Below, one piece after another: positions 1-10,162 of a DNA stretch of 64,000 nucleotides. This DNA comes from Streptomyces katrae (GTDB lineage: Bacteria; Actinomycetota; Actinomycetes; Streptomycetales; Streptomycetaceae), in the NCBI RefSeq assembly GCF_000717655.1, contig NZ_JNZY01000014.1, positions 145,330 to 209,329 of the forward strand. The letters run 5' to 3'. The notes beneath the pieces were generated by a model. That model was not told where the DNA came from and ran no database searches. It saw only the letters and a program-made list of their open reading frames with translations. The position numbers and the translations under genes were made by a program. Numbering within the stretch: the first letter of the stretch is position 1; each line of letters starts with the position of its first letter.

Positions 1-250
1 TCTGCTGGGCCGCGATGACCACGCGGACCGGCGCCCAGCCCTTGGGGCCGAGGATCTCGCGGTAGTGCTCGGGCAGTTCGTCGAGCTTGTTCTCGTTGAG
101 GACGGCGAGGCTCATCACGTGCCAGCGCACCTCGACGTCGCGGACCTTCTCGACCTCCAGCATCCAGCGGGACGTCATCCAGGCCCAGGGGCAGAGCGGG
201 TCGAACCAGAAGTCGACCGGGGTCTTCTCTCGCACCTGGGTGTCGGCCAT
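1..250 (-). CDS. Mycothiol-dependent nitroreductase Rv2466c-family (DsbA-fold) protein, 5' part only
   Basis: The first 83 codons lie in the window and the gene runs off its left edge. The start is the ATG read at 250, with a GAGGAGAG ribosome site just upstream. The N-terminus has the thioredoxin/DsbA opening strand and the motif FDPLCPWAW, where the active-site cysteine sits at about residue 21. Mycobacterial Rv2466c, as I recall it, has CPWC and reduces nitro compounds using mycothiol. Here the second cysteine is alanine (CPWA), so any chemistry would be monothiol with mycothiol as resolving thiol. The gene is divergent from pepN copy 1, with 124 bp between them for two promoters. The assignment rests on the N-terminal motif only. 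Confidence 0.8.
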   Translation of the reverse strand, partial: MADTQVREKTPVDFWFDPLCPWAWMTSRWMLEVEKVRDVEVRWHVMSLAVLNENKLDELPEHYREILGPKGWAPVRVVIAAQQ

Positions 251-374
251 GTCTCTCCTCGTGTCGCTTGGGTACGGCGGGACCTGTTCCCCCTCGCCAA
301 CGAGCCCGGGACCTTCCGCATTCCCCCGTGCGAGGATTCGATCAGGTATCGCGATCACGCACGAAGGAGTGCAC

Positions 375-2933
375 GTGCCCGGAGAGAATCTGTCCCGTGA
401 CGAGGCCCGCGAGCGGGCCGAGCTGCTGTCCGTCGACGGGTACGAGGTGGTCCTCGACCTGAGGTCCGCCGTGGACGAGGCGGAACCGGCCGACGGCCCC
501 CGGACCTTCCGCTCGGTGACCACGATCCGCTTCCAGTCCGCGGCCCCCGGCTCGGCCACCTTCGCGGACCTCGTCGCCCCGTCGGTGAACTCCGTCACGC
601 TCAACGGGCGCGCACTGGACCCGGCCGCCGTCTTCGACGGGGCGCGGATCGCCCTGACCGACCTGGCCTCGGAGAACGTCCTGGTGGTGGACGCGAACTG
701 CGCGTACAGCCGGACGGGCGAGGGCATGCACCGCTTCGTGGACCCGGAGGACGGCGAGGTCTACCTCTACACGCAGTACGAGCCTGCCGACGCCCGGCGG
801 GTGTACGCGAACTTCGAGCAGCCCGACCTGAAGGCGCCCTACCGCTTCGAGGTGACCGCGCCCGAGGGCTGGCAGGTCTGGAGCAACGGCGCGGAGGAGT
901 CCCGCGAGGGCCAGACCCGGCGGTTCGCCGAGACCGCCCCGATCTCCACGTACATCACGTGCGTGGTGGCGGGCCCGTACCACTACGTGACGGACACCTA
1001 CACGCGCGGGGACCTGACGATCCCGCTGGGCGCGATGTGCCGCAAGGGGCTGGCGAAGCACTTCGACGCGGACGACGTCTTCCTGGTCACCAAGCAGGGC
1101 TTCGACTTCTTCCACGAGCACTTCGACTACCCGTACCCCTTCGGGAAGTACGACCAGGCCTTCGTGCCCGAGTACAACCTGGGCGCGATGGAGAACCCGG
1201 GGATGGTGACCTTCCGCGAGGAGTACATCTTCCGCGGCAAGGTGACCCGGGCCGCGTACGAGCGCCGCTGCAACACGATCCTGCACGAGATGGCCCACAT
1301 GTGGTTCGGCGACCTCGTCACCATGAAGTGGTGGGACGACCTGTGGCTGAAGGAGTCCTTCGCGGACTTCATGGGCTCCTTCTCGCAGGTGGACGCGACC
1401 CGCTTCGACCAGGCGTGGGTGACCTTCGCCAACAGCCGCAAGGCGTGGGCGTACCGGGCCGACCAGCTGCCCTCCACGCACCCGATCACGGCCGACATCC
1501 GTGACCTGGAGGACGCGAAGCTCAACTTCGACGGCATCACGTACGCCAAGGGCGCGGCGGTGCTCAAGCAGCTGGTGGCGTACGTGGGGCGGGACGCGTT
1601 CCTCGAGGGCGCGCGGCGCTACTTCAAGGCCAACGCGTACGGGAACACCACGCTGGACGACCTGCTGGCGGTGCTCGGGGAGGTCTCCGGGCGGGACATG
1701 GCCGAGTGGTCCCGGGCATGGCTGCAGACGGCCGGCGTGAACGTGCTGACGCCGGTGGTGACGTACGACGCGGGCGGCCGGGTGACCGAGCTGGCTGTCG
1801 TCCAGGAGGGCGAGGAGCTTCGCCCGCACCGGGTCGCGGTCGGCCTGTACCGGCTGGAGGACGGCTCGCTGGTGCGCTATGCGCAGGCCGAGGCGGACGT
1901 GGCGGGGGTCCGGACGGCCGTGGCGGAGCTGGCCGGGCAGGAGCGGCCCGACCTGGTGCTCGTCAACGACGAGGACCTCACCTACTGCAAGATGCGCTTC
2001 GACGAGGGCTCGCTGGAGACGCTGCGGGTGCGGCTCGGGGACGTGGCGGATCCGCTGGCGCGGGCGCTGTGCTGGTCTGCGCTGTGGAACCTGACGCGGG
2101 ACGGGCTGATGCCGGCCCGCGACTTCGTCTCGCTGGTGCTGGCCCACGCGGGGCGCGAGAGCGACGTCGGCGTGCTGCAGATGGTGCACGCGCAGGCGCT
2201 GACCGCGGTCACGCACTACGCGGTGGCCGACTGGCGCGAGCAGGGCGGCCGGGTGCTGTCCGCGGTCGCCCTGCAGGAGCTGCGGATGGCCGAGCCGGGG
2301 TCGGAGCACCAGCTGACCTGGGCCCGGTTCTTCGCGGCGAGCGCGGCCACCGAGGGCGACTTCCAGCTGCTGCTGGGACTGCTCGACGGGTCGGCGCGGA
2401 TCGACGGGCTGGACGTGGACCAGGAGCTGCGGTGGGACTTCCTGCTGCCGCTGGCCGCGCACGGCGCCGTGGACGAGGCCGCGCTGGCGGCGGAACTGGT
2501 GCGGGACGACACCGCGTCGGGCAAGCGGCACCAGGTGCGGTGCCTGGCGGCGCGGCCCTCGGAAGCGGTCAAGGACCAGGCGTGGGCGGCGGTGGTCGAA
2601 TCCGACGCACTGTCGAACGCGCTCGTGGAGGCGACGATCGCCGGTATGCAGCAGCCTTCGCAGCGGGCGCTGCTGGCGCCCTACGCGGAGCGCTACTTCG
2701 AGGTGATCGAGCGGATCTGGGCGGAGCGTTCGATCCAGATCGGCATGCATGTGGTGAAGGGGCTGTACCCGTCGCTGGAGGACTCGCCGGCCACGCTGGC
2801 CGCGACGGACGCGTGGCTCTCGTCCCACCCGGACGCGGCGCCTGCGCTGCGGCGCCTGGTGCTGGAGGCCCGTGACGACCTGGCCCGCGCCCTGCGCGCC
2901 CAGGCCTGCGACAAGGCGGCCGCCGCGGTCTGA
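375..2933 (+). CDS. pepN: Aminopeptidase N (M1 family), copy 1
   Basis: Zinc metallopeptidase of 852 aa that removes N-terminal residues from peptides, expected in the cytoplasm because no signal peptide is seen. The GTG start at 375 follows GAAGGAG and gives [20 protein letters not shown], matching the start of the paralogue at 10163. It has the M1 exopeptidase motif (here GAMENPG) and the zinc site HEMAH with the third ligand Glu 18 residues later. The residue before that Glu is Lys (WLKESFA), where family members, including copy 2, normally have Asn. An ERAP1-like helical domain fills the C-terminal half. It stands alone between a divergent promoter and a strong hairpin. Its role relative to copy 2 is unknown; altered specificity is an inference. 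Confidence 0.95.
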   Translation: MPGENLSRDEARERAELLSVDGYEVVLDLRSAVDEAEPADGPRTFRSVTTIRFQSAAPGSATFADLVAPSVNSVTLNGRALDPAAVFDGARIALTDLASENVLVVDANCAYSRTGEGMHRFVDPEDGEVYLYTQYEPADARRVYANFEQPDLKAPYRFEVTAPEGWQVWSNGAEESREGQTRRFAETAPISTYITCVVAGPYHYVTDTYTRGDLTIPLGAMCRKGLAKHFDADDVFLVTKQGFDFFHEHFDYPYPFGKYDQAFVPEYNLGAMENPGMVTFREEYIFRGKVTRAAYERRCNTILHEMAHMWFGDLVTMKWWDDLWLKESFADFMGSFSQVDATRFDQAWVTFANSRKAWAYRADQLPSTHPITADIRDLEDAKLNFDGITYAKGAAVLKQLVAYVGRDAFLEGARRYFKANAYGNTTLDDLLAVLGEVSGRDMAEWSRAWLQTAGVNVLTPVVTYDAGGRVTELAVVQEGEELRPHRVAVGLYRLEDGSLVRYAQAEADVAGVRTAVAELAGQERPDLVLVNDEDLTYCKMRFDEGSLETLRVRLGDVADPLARALCWSALWNLTRDGLMPARDFVSLVLAHAGRESDVGVLQMVHAQALTAVTHYAVADWREQGGRVLSAVALQELRMAEPGSEHQLTWARFFAASAATEGDFQLLLGLLDGSARIDGLDVDQELRWDFLLPLAAHGAVDEAALAAELVRDDTASGKRHQVRCLAARPSEAVKDQAWAAVVESDALSNALVEATIAGMQQPSQRALLAPYAERYFEVIERIWAERSIQIGMHVVKGLYPSLEDSPATLAATDAWLSSHPDAAPALRRLVLEARDDLARALRAQACDKAAAAV

Positions 2934-2934
2934 C

Positions 2935-2978
2935 GCTTCGGTCGGCGGGGCCGGATCCACGGCCCCGCCGACCGAAGC
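2935..2978 (+). terminator. Rho-independent-type terminator after pepN copy 1
   Basis: A perfect 18-bp inverted repeat (arms 2935-2952 and 2961-2978, 8-nt loop) begins one base after the pepN stop codon. There is no T-run, as is usual for Streptomyces stem-only terminators. Confidence 0.85.
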
Positions 2979-3091
2979 GAACGGCGGTATCGGCTTTCGA
3001 ACGGCCGTACTTTAGTGCGGGCTTGTCCGGATTTGTCGACGGGAACGTAACAGGGGTTAGCAGGGCCCCGGCGAGCGGGAATCTCCGCCGC

Positions 3092-4051
3092 ATGAACCAC
3101 AACGCACCCCTCCCCCTCGCCCACCTCACCGGCAGCCGCCCCCTCGTGCTGAGCCTCGCCCAGCTCCGCGAGCACGGCGTGAGCGCCTCCGACGCCGCCG
3201 CGCGGCCCTGGCAGGAGATCCTGCCGGGGGTGTTCCTCCTCCACGCGGGCGCCGCGACCAGCGAGGAGCGCCTGCACGCCGCCCTGCTGTACGCGGGCCG
3301 CCGCGGCGGCGAGGCCATGATCACCGGGCTGGCCGCGCTCGCGCTGTACCGGTTCGGCTCCGCCCCCGCACTCACCGCCCTCGCGCAGATCGACGTGCTG
3401 GTGCCGCACACCCGCCGGCTCCGCTCCGTCGGCAGCGTGCGGATCGTGCGCTCGCACACCCCGCCCCGGCCGCAGCAGGTGACGGGGCTGCCCGTGGCAC
3501 CCGCGGCCCGGGCCGTGGCCGACGCCGTCGCCCAGCTCTCCGACGCCGGGACCGTACGCCGCCTGCTGAGCGAGGCCGTTCGGGCGGGGCACTGCGAACC
3601 CGCCGCCGTCGTACGGGAGCTGACGGTGGCCCGGCTGCTGAACCGGCCCCACGTGGTGGACGCCGTCGAGGCCCTGCTCGCCGAGGGCCGGGCCATCGCC
3701 GAGGACCGGCTGTACCAGCTCGTACGGGGCTACGAGCTGCCCGAGCCGGTCTGGAACGTGGATCTGCGCCTGCCCGGCGGCCCGCACCTGGGCGGGGTCG
3801 ACGCGTTCTGGCCCGAGCAGGCCGTCGCCGTGGAGATCGACACCCGCGCGCCCCGGCAGGGCGAGGACGAGCAGTTCTCCGAGGCCGTCCGCAAGCGGGA
3901 GAGCCTGGAACGGGTCGGGGTGACCGTCCTGCACATCACCCCGCGCAAGCTCCGCGACTGGCCCGAGCAGCAGGCCGCGGTCGTCCGGACCGCCCTGGCG
4001 GCGTCGGCCGACCGCGAGCCGGCCGCCTACCTGGTCGTACTCCCCCGGTGA
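3092..4051 (+). CDS. AbiEi-like winged-helix protein with nuclease-like C-terminus
   Basis: Protein of 319 aa from the ATG at 3092; an in-frame TTG at 3023 is possible but less likely. The N-terminal half (LSLAQLREHGVSASDAAAR, then GVFLLH) looks like the helix-turn-helix region of AbiEi-type antitoxins. The C-terminal half (about 225-319) contains GGVDAFWPEQAVAVEID, whose D...ExD spacing recalls the DUF559/Vsr PD-(D/E)XK nuclease fold, followed by VLHITPRKLRDWPE. No toxin partner lies beside it: the next gene encodes an ABATE-domain protein. Proteins of this architecture are common in Streptomyces and functionally uncharacterised as far as I know. Domain calls are by eye. Confidence 0.7.
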   Translation: MNHNAPLPLAHLTGSRPLVLSLAQLREHGVSASDAAARPWQEILPGVFLLHAGAATSEERLHAALLYAGRRGGEAMITGLAALALYRFGSAPALTALAQIDVLVPHTRRLRSVGSVRIVRSHTPPRPQQVTGLPVAPAARAVADAVAQLSDAGTVRRLLSEAVRAGHCEPAAVVRELTVARLLNRPHVVDAVEALLAEGRAIAEDRLYQLVRGYELPEPVWNVDLRLPGGPHLGGVDAFWPEQAVAVEIDTRAPRQGEDEQFSEAVRKRESLERVGVTVLHITPRKLRDWPEQQAAVVRTALAASADREPAAYLVVLPR

Positions 4052-4119
4052 AGGGCGACCGGCGCCGGCCGGTCACGTACGCTCGACGGATCGGCAGGCA
4101 TGCACGGAGGAGCGGCGGG

Positions 4120-4581
4120 ATGGCGACAGAGGCGGCGGATCCCCGCCCGCTGACGGGCGGACCGATCGCCCTGGACCTGCTGAACACGCGCTGGACCCAG
4201 GACGGCGAGTCCGCCGACCTCTTCGCCGGCGCCTTCGGGCTGACCCGGGTCGAGGGGCTCGCGATCTGGCTGCGCACCGCCGGGCTGGCCGGCCGCTTCC
4301 GCGCCGACGCCGCGACCCTCGTCCATCTGCTGACCGCCCGCGAGGCGCTGACCCGCGCCGTCGCGGACCCGGCCGACGCGAGTGCGCGCGCCCTGATCGA
4401 CGCCGTCCTGGAGCACGGGCGGATCCGGGTCACCCTGACCGCCGAGGGCCCGGGCGAGCGGGCGGAGTTCGACGACCCGGCCTGGGGTCCGGCCTGGACG
4501 GCCGCCCGCGACTACCTGGAGCTGCTGGTCTCGGCGCCCGAGCGGCTCCGCGAGCACCGCGCGCGCACGCGCGAGCGCTGA
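4120..4581 (+). CDS. ABATE-domain protein lacking the CGNR zinc finger
   Basis: Protein of 153 aa starting at the ATG at 4120, preceded by GGAGGAG. The segment PIALDLLNTRW near residue 15 is typical of the ABATE domain, a putative ligand-binding N-terminal region of stress-related regulators. Family members usually end with a CGNR zinc finger that binds DNA. Here the protein stops after the ABATE region in an Arg-rich tail with no Cys pairs. It may be a stand-alone sensor, or a regulator that has lost its DNA-binding end. It follows the AbiEi-like gene by 68 bp on the same strand. Confidence 0.75.
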   Translation: MATEAADPRPLTGGPIALDLLNTRWTQDGESADLFAGAFGLTRVEGLAIWLRTAGLAGRFRADAATLVHLLTAREALTRAVADPADASARALIDAVLEHGRIRVTLTAEGPGERAEFDDPAWGPAWTAARDYLELLVSAPERLREHRARTRER

Positions 4582-4854
4582 GAAGCCGGAAGTTGTCACA
4601 CCCGATCTGAGACCGGGCACCGCCGCACCTCCGTCAAGAGGTCGGGAAGTCGACAAAGCAACTCTTCAATCCCTGTGTTTCGTACGGGTACGCCCCGGTA
4701 CGGCCTTGATGGCACATGCCCTGAGCTGGCGGGAGTCCGCCATGTCAGGTCTCGGTCAAGACAACGCTCCCCAAAGAGCCGTCACGTGCGCAAAGCTGAC
4801 CGGTCATCCGGCACCGAAATCCGGACCGTATCTTTCACTTATCCAGGGATGCTG

Positions 4855-7800
4855 ATGACCCTCGAATCCCCCAGCTCCATATCCGGGGCCAGACGCGTGG
4901 CACGCGTCGCGGCCGCGGCCGGTCTGGTCGCCGCGCTCGCGACCGCGGGCGCGATGCCCGTCTTCGCGGCCACCGGCCCCGCTGCCGGCACCCCGGGCAC
5001 CGGCCCGGCCGTCAAGTCCGCCGACCAGAAGCTCGGTTCGGCGGACGCCGAGCTGCTGCAGGAGGCCAAGGCCAAGGGTGACGCGACCGTCACCGTCATG
5101 GTGGCCACGGCCCCCGGCCAGACCAAGCAGGTCGCGGACCAGCTCACCGCGGTCCAGGGCGCCTCCGTCGGCCAGACCGACGACAAGCTCGGCTACGTGC
5201 GGGCCACGCTGCCCACCGGCAAGGCCGAGGCCGCGCTGAAGGCGGCCGGCAAGCTGTCCTCGGTGCACGCCATGGACCTCAAGCACGAGATCCAGCTGTC
5301 GGACCCGCGCCCCGACGGCGGCAAGGAATCGGGCTCGGCGAAGAAGACCGCCTCCGAGACCTACCCGGGGCCGGACAAGAACACCCCCGCGAAGAACCCG
5401 TACAACCCGTCCTTCGAGACCGGTGCGGTGGACTTCGTCGCCAAGAACCCGCAGGCCGACGGCCGCGGCGTGACCATCGGCATCCTGGACTCGGGCGTCG
5501 ACCTCGGCCACCCGGCGCTCCAGAAGACCACCACGGGCGAGCGCAAGATCGTCGACTGGGTCACCGCGACCGACCCGATCACCGACAACGACGCCACCTG
5601 GCGCGCGCAGATCACCCCGGTCGCGGCCACGGGCGGCACCTTCAGCGCCGGCGGCCAGAGCTGGAAGGCCCCGGAGGGCTCGTACCAGTGGAGCCGGTTC
5701 AGCGAGTCGATCACCGCCACCGGTGACATGAAGGGCGACGTCAACCGGGACGGGGACACCACCGACCGGTTCGGCATGCTCTACGACGCCGCCGCCGGCA
5801 CCGTCCGCGTCGACACCGACCAGGACGGCGACTTCACGAACAACGAGCCGATGAAGCCGTACAAGGACGGCTACCAGATCGGCTACTTCGGCACGGACAA
5901 CCCGGCGACCGACGTCGCCGAGCGCATCCCGTTCGTGATCCAGATCCGCAAGGACGTCCCGATGGACCCGCTGGGCGGGGACTGGGTCGGCAAGAAGGCC
6001 GACTTCGTCAACATCGGCATCATCGAGTCCGAGCACGGCACGCACGTCGCCGGCATCACCGCCGCCAACAGCCTCTTCGGCGGCAAGATGAACGGCGAGG
6101 CGCCCGGCGCGAAGATCGTCTCCTCGCGCGCCTGCTCCTGGTCCGGCGGCTGCACCAACGTCGCGCTGACCGAGGGCATGATCGACCTCGTCGTCAACCG
6201 CGGTGTGGACATCGTCAACATGTCCATCGGCGGCCTGCCGGCGCTGAACGACGGCAACAACGCCCGCGCCGAGCTCTACAAGAACCTCATCGACACCTAC
6301 GGTGTCCAGCTCGTCATCTCGGCGGGCAACGAGGGCCCCGGTGTCAACACCATCGGCGACCCCGGTCTCGCGGACAAGGTCATCTCCGTGGGTGCCGCGG
6401 TCTCCAAGGAGACCTGGGCCGCCAACTACGGCTCCGGCGTGACCAAGAAGTACAACATGTTCCCGTTCTCCTCGCGCGGTCCGCGTGAGGACGGCGGCTT
6501 CACGCCGACCATCACCGCCCCCGGCGCTGCCATCAACACCACGCAGACCTGGCTGCCCGGCGGACCGGTGAAGGAGGCCGGCTACAGCCTGCCGGCCGGT
6601 TACTCGATGCTGCAGGGCACCTCGATGTCCTCGCCGCAGGCGGCGGGCGCCGGCGCCCTGCTGATCTCGGCCGCGAAGCAGCAGCACATCGCGCTCACCC
6701 CGGCGGGCCTGCGCGTCGCGCTCACCAGCACCGCGAAGAAGATCGACGACGTCCCGGCGCACGCCCAGGGCGCGGGTCTGATCGACATCAACGGTGCGTG
6801 GGAGTCCATCCAGCGCGGTGCCAAGGCGAACGAGTTCACCGTCAAGGCGCCCGTCGACACCGCGATCGACCAGTTCCTGAAGACCCCGGGCTTCGGCACC
6901 GGCCTCTACGACCGCGAGGGCGGCCTCAAGGTCGGCCAGAAGAAGGTCTACGACGTCGTCGTCACCCGCACCACGGGCGTCAAGTACGGCACCCGGCACA
7001 ACCTGAGCTGGCGCAACAACGACGGCACGTTCAAGGTCGTCGGCGGCTACGACTACGTCACGCTGCCGCTGAACAAGCCGGTCACCATCAAGGTCGAGGC
7101 CAAGCCCACGACGGCCGGCGTCCACAGCGGCATCCTGCAGCTGGACGACGAGACCACCGAGGGCATCGACAAGCAGATCCTGACCACGGTCGTCGCCGCC
7201 ACCCCGCTGGCGAAGCCGTCGTTCACGCTGTCGGACACCTCCTCCGTCCAGCGCAACAGCCACAAGTCGTACTTCGTGACGGTCCCGCAGGGCGCGAAGT
7301 CCCTCGAGGTCGCCCTCGGCGGTCTCGCGGCGGGCAGCCAGACGCGCTTCATCTCGATCCACCCGTACGGTGTGGGCGTCGAGGACAGCGCGACCACCAT
7401 GTGCTACCCGAACTACGACAACCCGGCGAACAAGTGCCGCCCCGACCTGCGCTCGTACGAGAACCCGCAGCCGGGCGTCTGGGAGATCGAGGTCGAGTCG
7501 CGCCGTACGTCGCCGCTGCTCGACAACCCGTTCAAGCTGGACGTCAGCGTCCTCGGTGCGGCCTTCGACCCGGCGGTCAAGGTCCTGCCCGAGGTGAAGC
7601 AGGGCACCCCCGCCCCGGTCCAGTGGACGATCAAGAACGACGCCGCCGCCATCTCCGGCGGCAAGCTCCAGGGCGGTCCGCTCGGCTCCGCGAAGGTCGC
7701 CAAGCCGACCATCGCGAACGGCGAGCAGCAGACCACCACCGTCACCGTCGGTGAGGGCGTCTCGCGCCTGGACGTGGCGATCGGCAACGTCTCCGACACC

Positions 7801-8184
7801 GGCGCCGACCTCGACCTCGACGTCTTCAAGGACGGCGTGAAGGTCGGCTCGTCCGCGGACGGCGACTCCGAGGAGGCCGTGAGCCTGATCAACCCGGCCG
7901 CCGGCACCTACACCTTCGTGGTCACCGGTTACGCCGTTCCGTCCGGCTCCACCACGTACGACTACCGCGACGTGTACTTCTCGTCCGCCCTGGGCTCCGT
8001 CCAGGTCGACGAGGCCGCCGCGGTGAACCTCGCCAACGGCGCCTCGGCGACCGTCTCGGCGAACGTCGTGGCCAACAGCCCGGCGCCCGAGGGCCGGCAG
8101 TTCTTCGGCCAGGTCAAGCTGCTGAACGCCCGCGGCACCGCCGCCGGCACCGGCAGCGTCCAGATCGAGAAGGTCACCCCGTAG
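4855..8184 (+). CDS. Large secreted S8 subtilisin-like serine protease
   Basis: Exported endopeptidase of about 1109 aa. The ATG at 4855 is preferred over that at 4849 because of its spacing from CAGGGA. A twin-Ala-rich signal peptide ends near AMPVFAA (residues 1-39). The catalytic triad is visible: Asp212 in ILDSGVD, His394 in HGTHVAG and Ser590 in GTSMSSP. A long insertion separates Asp and His, as in large tripeptidyl-peptidase-like subtilases. The roughly 400 residues after the catalytic domain look like beta-sandwich domains that may bind substrate or wall. It is monocistronic, with 273 bp of non-coding DNA upstream and a strong terminator downstream. The natural substrate is unknown. 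Confidence 0.93.
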   Translation: MTLESPSSISGARRVARVAAAAGLVAALATAGAMPVFAATGPAAGTPGTGPAVKSADQKLGSADAELLQEAKAKGDATVTVMVATAPGQTKQVADQLTAVQGASVGQTDDKLGYVRATLPTGKAEAALKAAGKLSSVHAMDLKHEIQLSDPRPDGGKESGSAKKTASETYPGPDKNTPAKNPYNPSFETGAVDFVAKNPQADGRGVTIGILDSGVDLGHPALQKTTTGERKIVDWVTATDPITDNDATWRAQITPVAATGGTFSAGGQSWKAPEGSYQWSRFSESITATGDMKGDVNRDGDTTDRFGMLYDAAAGTVRVDTDQDGDFTNNEPMKPYKDGYQIGYFGTDNPATDVAERIPFVIQIRKDVPMDPLGGDWVGKKADFVNIGIIESEHGTHVAGITAANSLFGGKMNGEAPGAKIVSSRACSWSGGCTNVALTEGMIDLVVNRGVDIVNMSIGGLPALNDGNNARAELYKNLIDTYGVQLVISAGNEGPGVNTIGDPGLADKVISVGAAVSKETWAANYGSGVTKKYNMFPFSSRGPREDGGFTPTITAPGAAINTTQTWLPGGPVKEAGYSLPAGYSMLQGTSMSSPQAAGAGALLISAAKQQHIALTPAGLRVALTSTAKKIDDVPAHAQGAGLIDINGAWESIQRGAKANEFTVKAPVDTAIDQFLKTPGFGTGLYDREGGLKVGQKKVYDVVVTRTTGVKYGTRHNLSWRNNDGTFKVVGGYDYVTLPLNKPVTIKVEAKPTTAGVHSGILQLDDETTEGIDKQILTTVVAATPLAKPSFTLSDTSSVQRNSHKSYFVTVPQGAKSLEVALGGLAAGSQTRFISIHPYGVGVEDSATTMCYPNYDNPANKCRPDLRSYENPQPGVWEIEVESRRTSPLLDNPFKLDVSVLGAAFDPAVKVLPEVKQGTPAPVQWTIKNDAAAISGGKLQGGPLGSAKVAKPTIANGEQQTTTVTVGEGVSRLDVAIGNVSDTGADLDLDVFKDGVKVGSSADGDSEEAVSLINPAAGTYTFVVTGYAVPSGSTTYDYRDVYFSSALGSVQVDEAAAVNLANGASATVSANVVANSPAPEGRQFFGQVKLLNARGTAAGTGSVQIEKVTP

Positions 8185-8210
8185 CACCACCGGATCCACG
8201 GATCCACACC

Positions 8211-8250
8211 GAAGGGGCGGTGCCGACCGGGCACCGCCCCTTCGGGCTTT
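8211..8250 (+). terminator. Terminator after the large S8 protease
   Basis: Perfect 14-bp stem (8211-8224 with 8230-8243), 5-nt loop, followed by GGGCTTT. Confidence 0.9.
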
Positions 8251-8301
8251 CCGTACGCCGCAGGCCTGACTACCGGACGGTAACCGGGTTCACACCCCGG
8301 A

Positions 8302-8324
8302 CACTGTCCGTTCCTCGGACAATG
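8302..8324. promoter_or_regulatory. Inverted repeat in the asd promoter region
   Basis: CACTGTCCG and CGGACAATG form an 8-of-9 inverted repeat with a 5-nt spacer, about 75-100 bp upstream of the asd start codon. It could be an operator; no regulator is implied by the sequence. Confidence 0.4.
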
Positions 8325-8357
8325 GATTGGACAAGCCTCGTGGGGTCGAACGCATGA

Positions 8358-9428
<1,071 letters not shown>

Positions 9429-9446
9429 GCCTCCGGCCGAGCGGAT

Positions 9447-9476
9447 GGGGCGGCACCGGCCGGTGCCGCCCCTTTT
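9447..9476 (+). terminator. Terminator after asd
   Basis: A 26-bp perfect palindrome (arms 9447-9459 and 9460-9472; GGCC at the tip forms the loop), followed by TTTT. It may also serve the convergent DUF1203 gene. Confidence 0.93.
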
Positions 9477-9499
9477 GCGTTCCCGTCGGCCGTCAGCCG

Positions 9500-10021
9500 T
9501 CAGGGCCGGCGGGCCTCGAAGAGGAAGCAGCCGAATTCGGTGGCGCGGACGTGCACGAGGGCGACCTCCGGGTCGGCGAAGGCCTGCGACAGCGCCTCCT
9601 CCAGCTCCGCGTCCGGCTCCTCGCCGAGGGACAGGGCGCGACCGCCGAGGATGCGGCCCCCGGCGTCGTAGCGGCGCGCCGTGCGCAGGGCCCCGGCCTG
9701 GGCGAACGGGTATCCGGATCCCTCGGCCGGCCCGCCGCAGTCGGCGGCGTGGATGAACACCGGGCCCTGCTCGTCGTACGCGCCCGGGTCGGCGCCGGTC
9801 TCGGCGGCCCAGCGGCGCAGTGGTGCGTACGAGACGAGGGCGATCCGCTCCCCGGGGCGGCTGCGGCGCAGGCAGCAGCGCAGCGGGGCGCCGCCCTCGG
9901 GGTCCTCGTAGGGCAGGCAGGGCCGGCCGGCGTCGTCACGGACGCGCAGGCCGGCGAGGGCGGCGGGGGCGAGGGGGCGTACGGCGTGGAGCGCCGGTCG
10001 GGGCGCGGAATGCGTGGTCAT
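9500..10021 (-). CDS. DUF1203 family protein
   Basis: Protein of 173 aa with the start ATG read at 10021. Residues such as RVRDDAGRPCLPYED, GERIALVSYAPL, GPVFIHA and YPFAQ fit DUF1203, a small conserved family without known biochemical function. Conserved cysteines occur near residues 40-50, in the PVFIHAADC segment and near the C-terminus (FGCFLF). No signal peptide or membrane segment is seen. The gene converges on asd and is divergent from pepN copy 2, sharing a 141-bp intergenic region with it. Confidence 0.85.
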   Translation of the reverse strand: MTTHSAPRPALHAVRPLAPAALAGLRVRDDAGRPCLPYEDPEGGAPLRCCLRRSRPGERIALVSYAPLRRWAAETGADPGAYDEQGPVFIHAADCGGPAEGSGYPFAQAGALRTARRYDAGGRILGGRALSLGEEPDAELEEALSQAFADPEVALVHVRATEFGCFLFEARRP

Positions 10022-10162
10022 GCCGTCCAGGGTGCGCGCCCGGACGCGGAGAAGCTGGCGGAAATCGGACGCCGCGTTTCGCCCGTGGATTACTCCAGGG
10101 CGTCTGGTCTGCGCCACGTGGAAGGATGGCGGGGCAACGTCACCATCGAAGGAGATGAACGC

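Noticed and set aside
342..2960. Long minus-strand frame opposite pepN copy 1
   Set aside because: Arg/His/Val-rich shadow caused by high third-position GC; no ribosome site or motif.
4804..8199. 1131-codon minus frame opposite the large protease
   Set aside because: Low-complexity Val/Asp/Gly composition typical of antisense GC frames.
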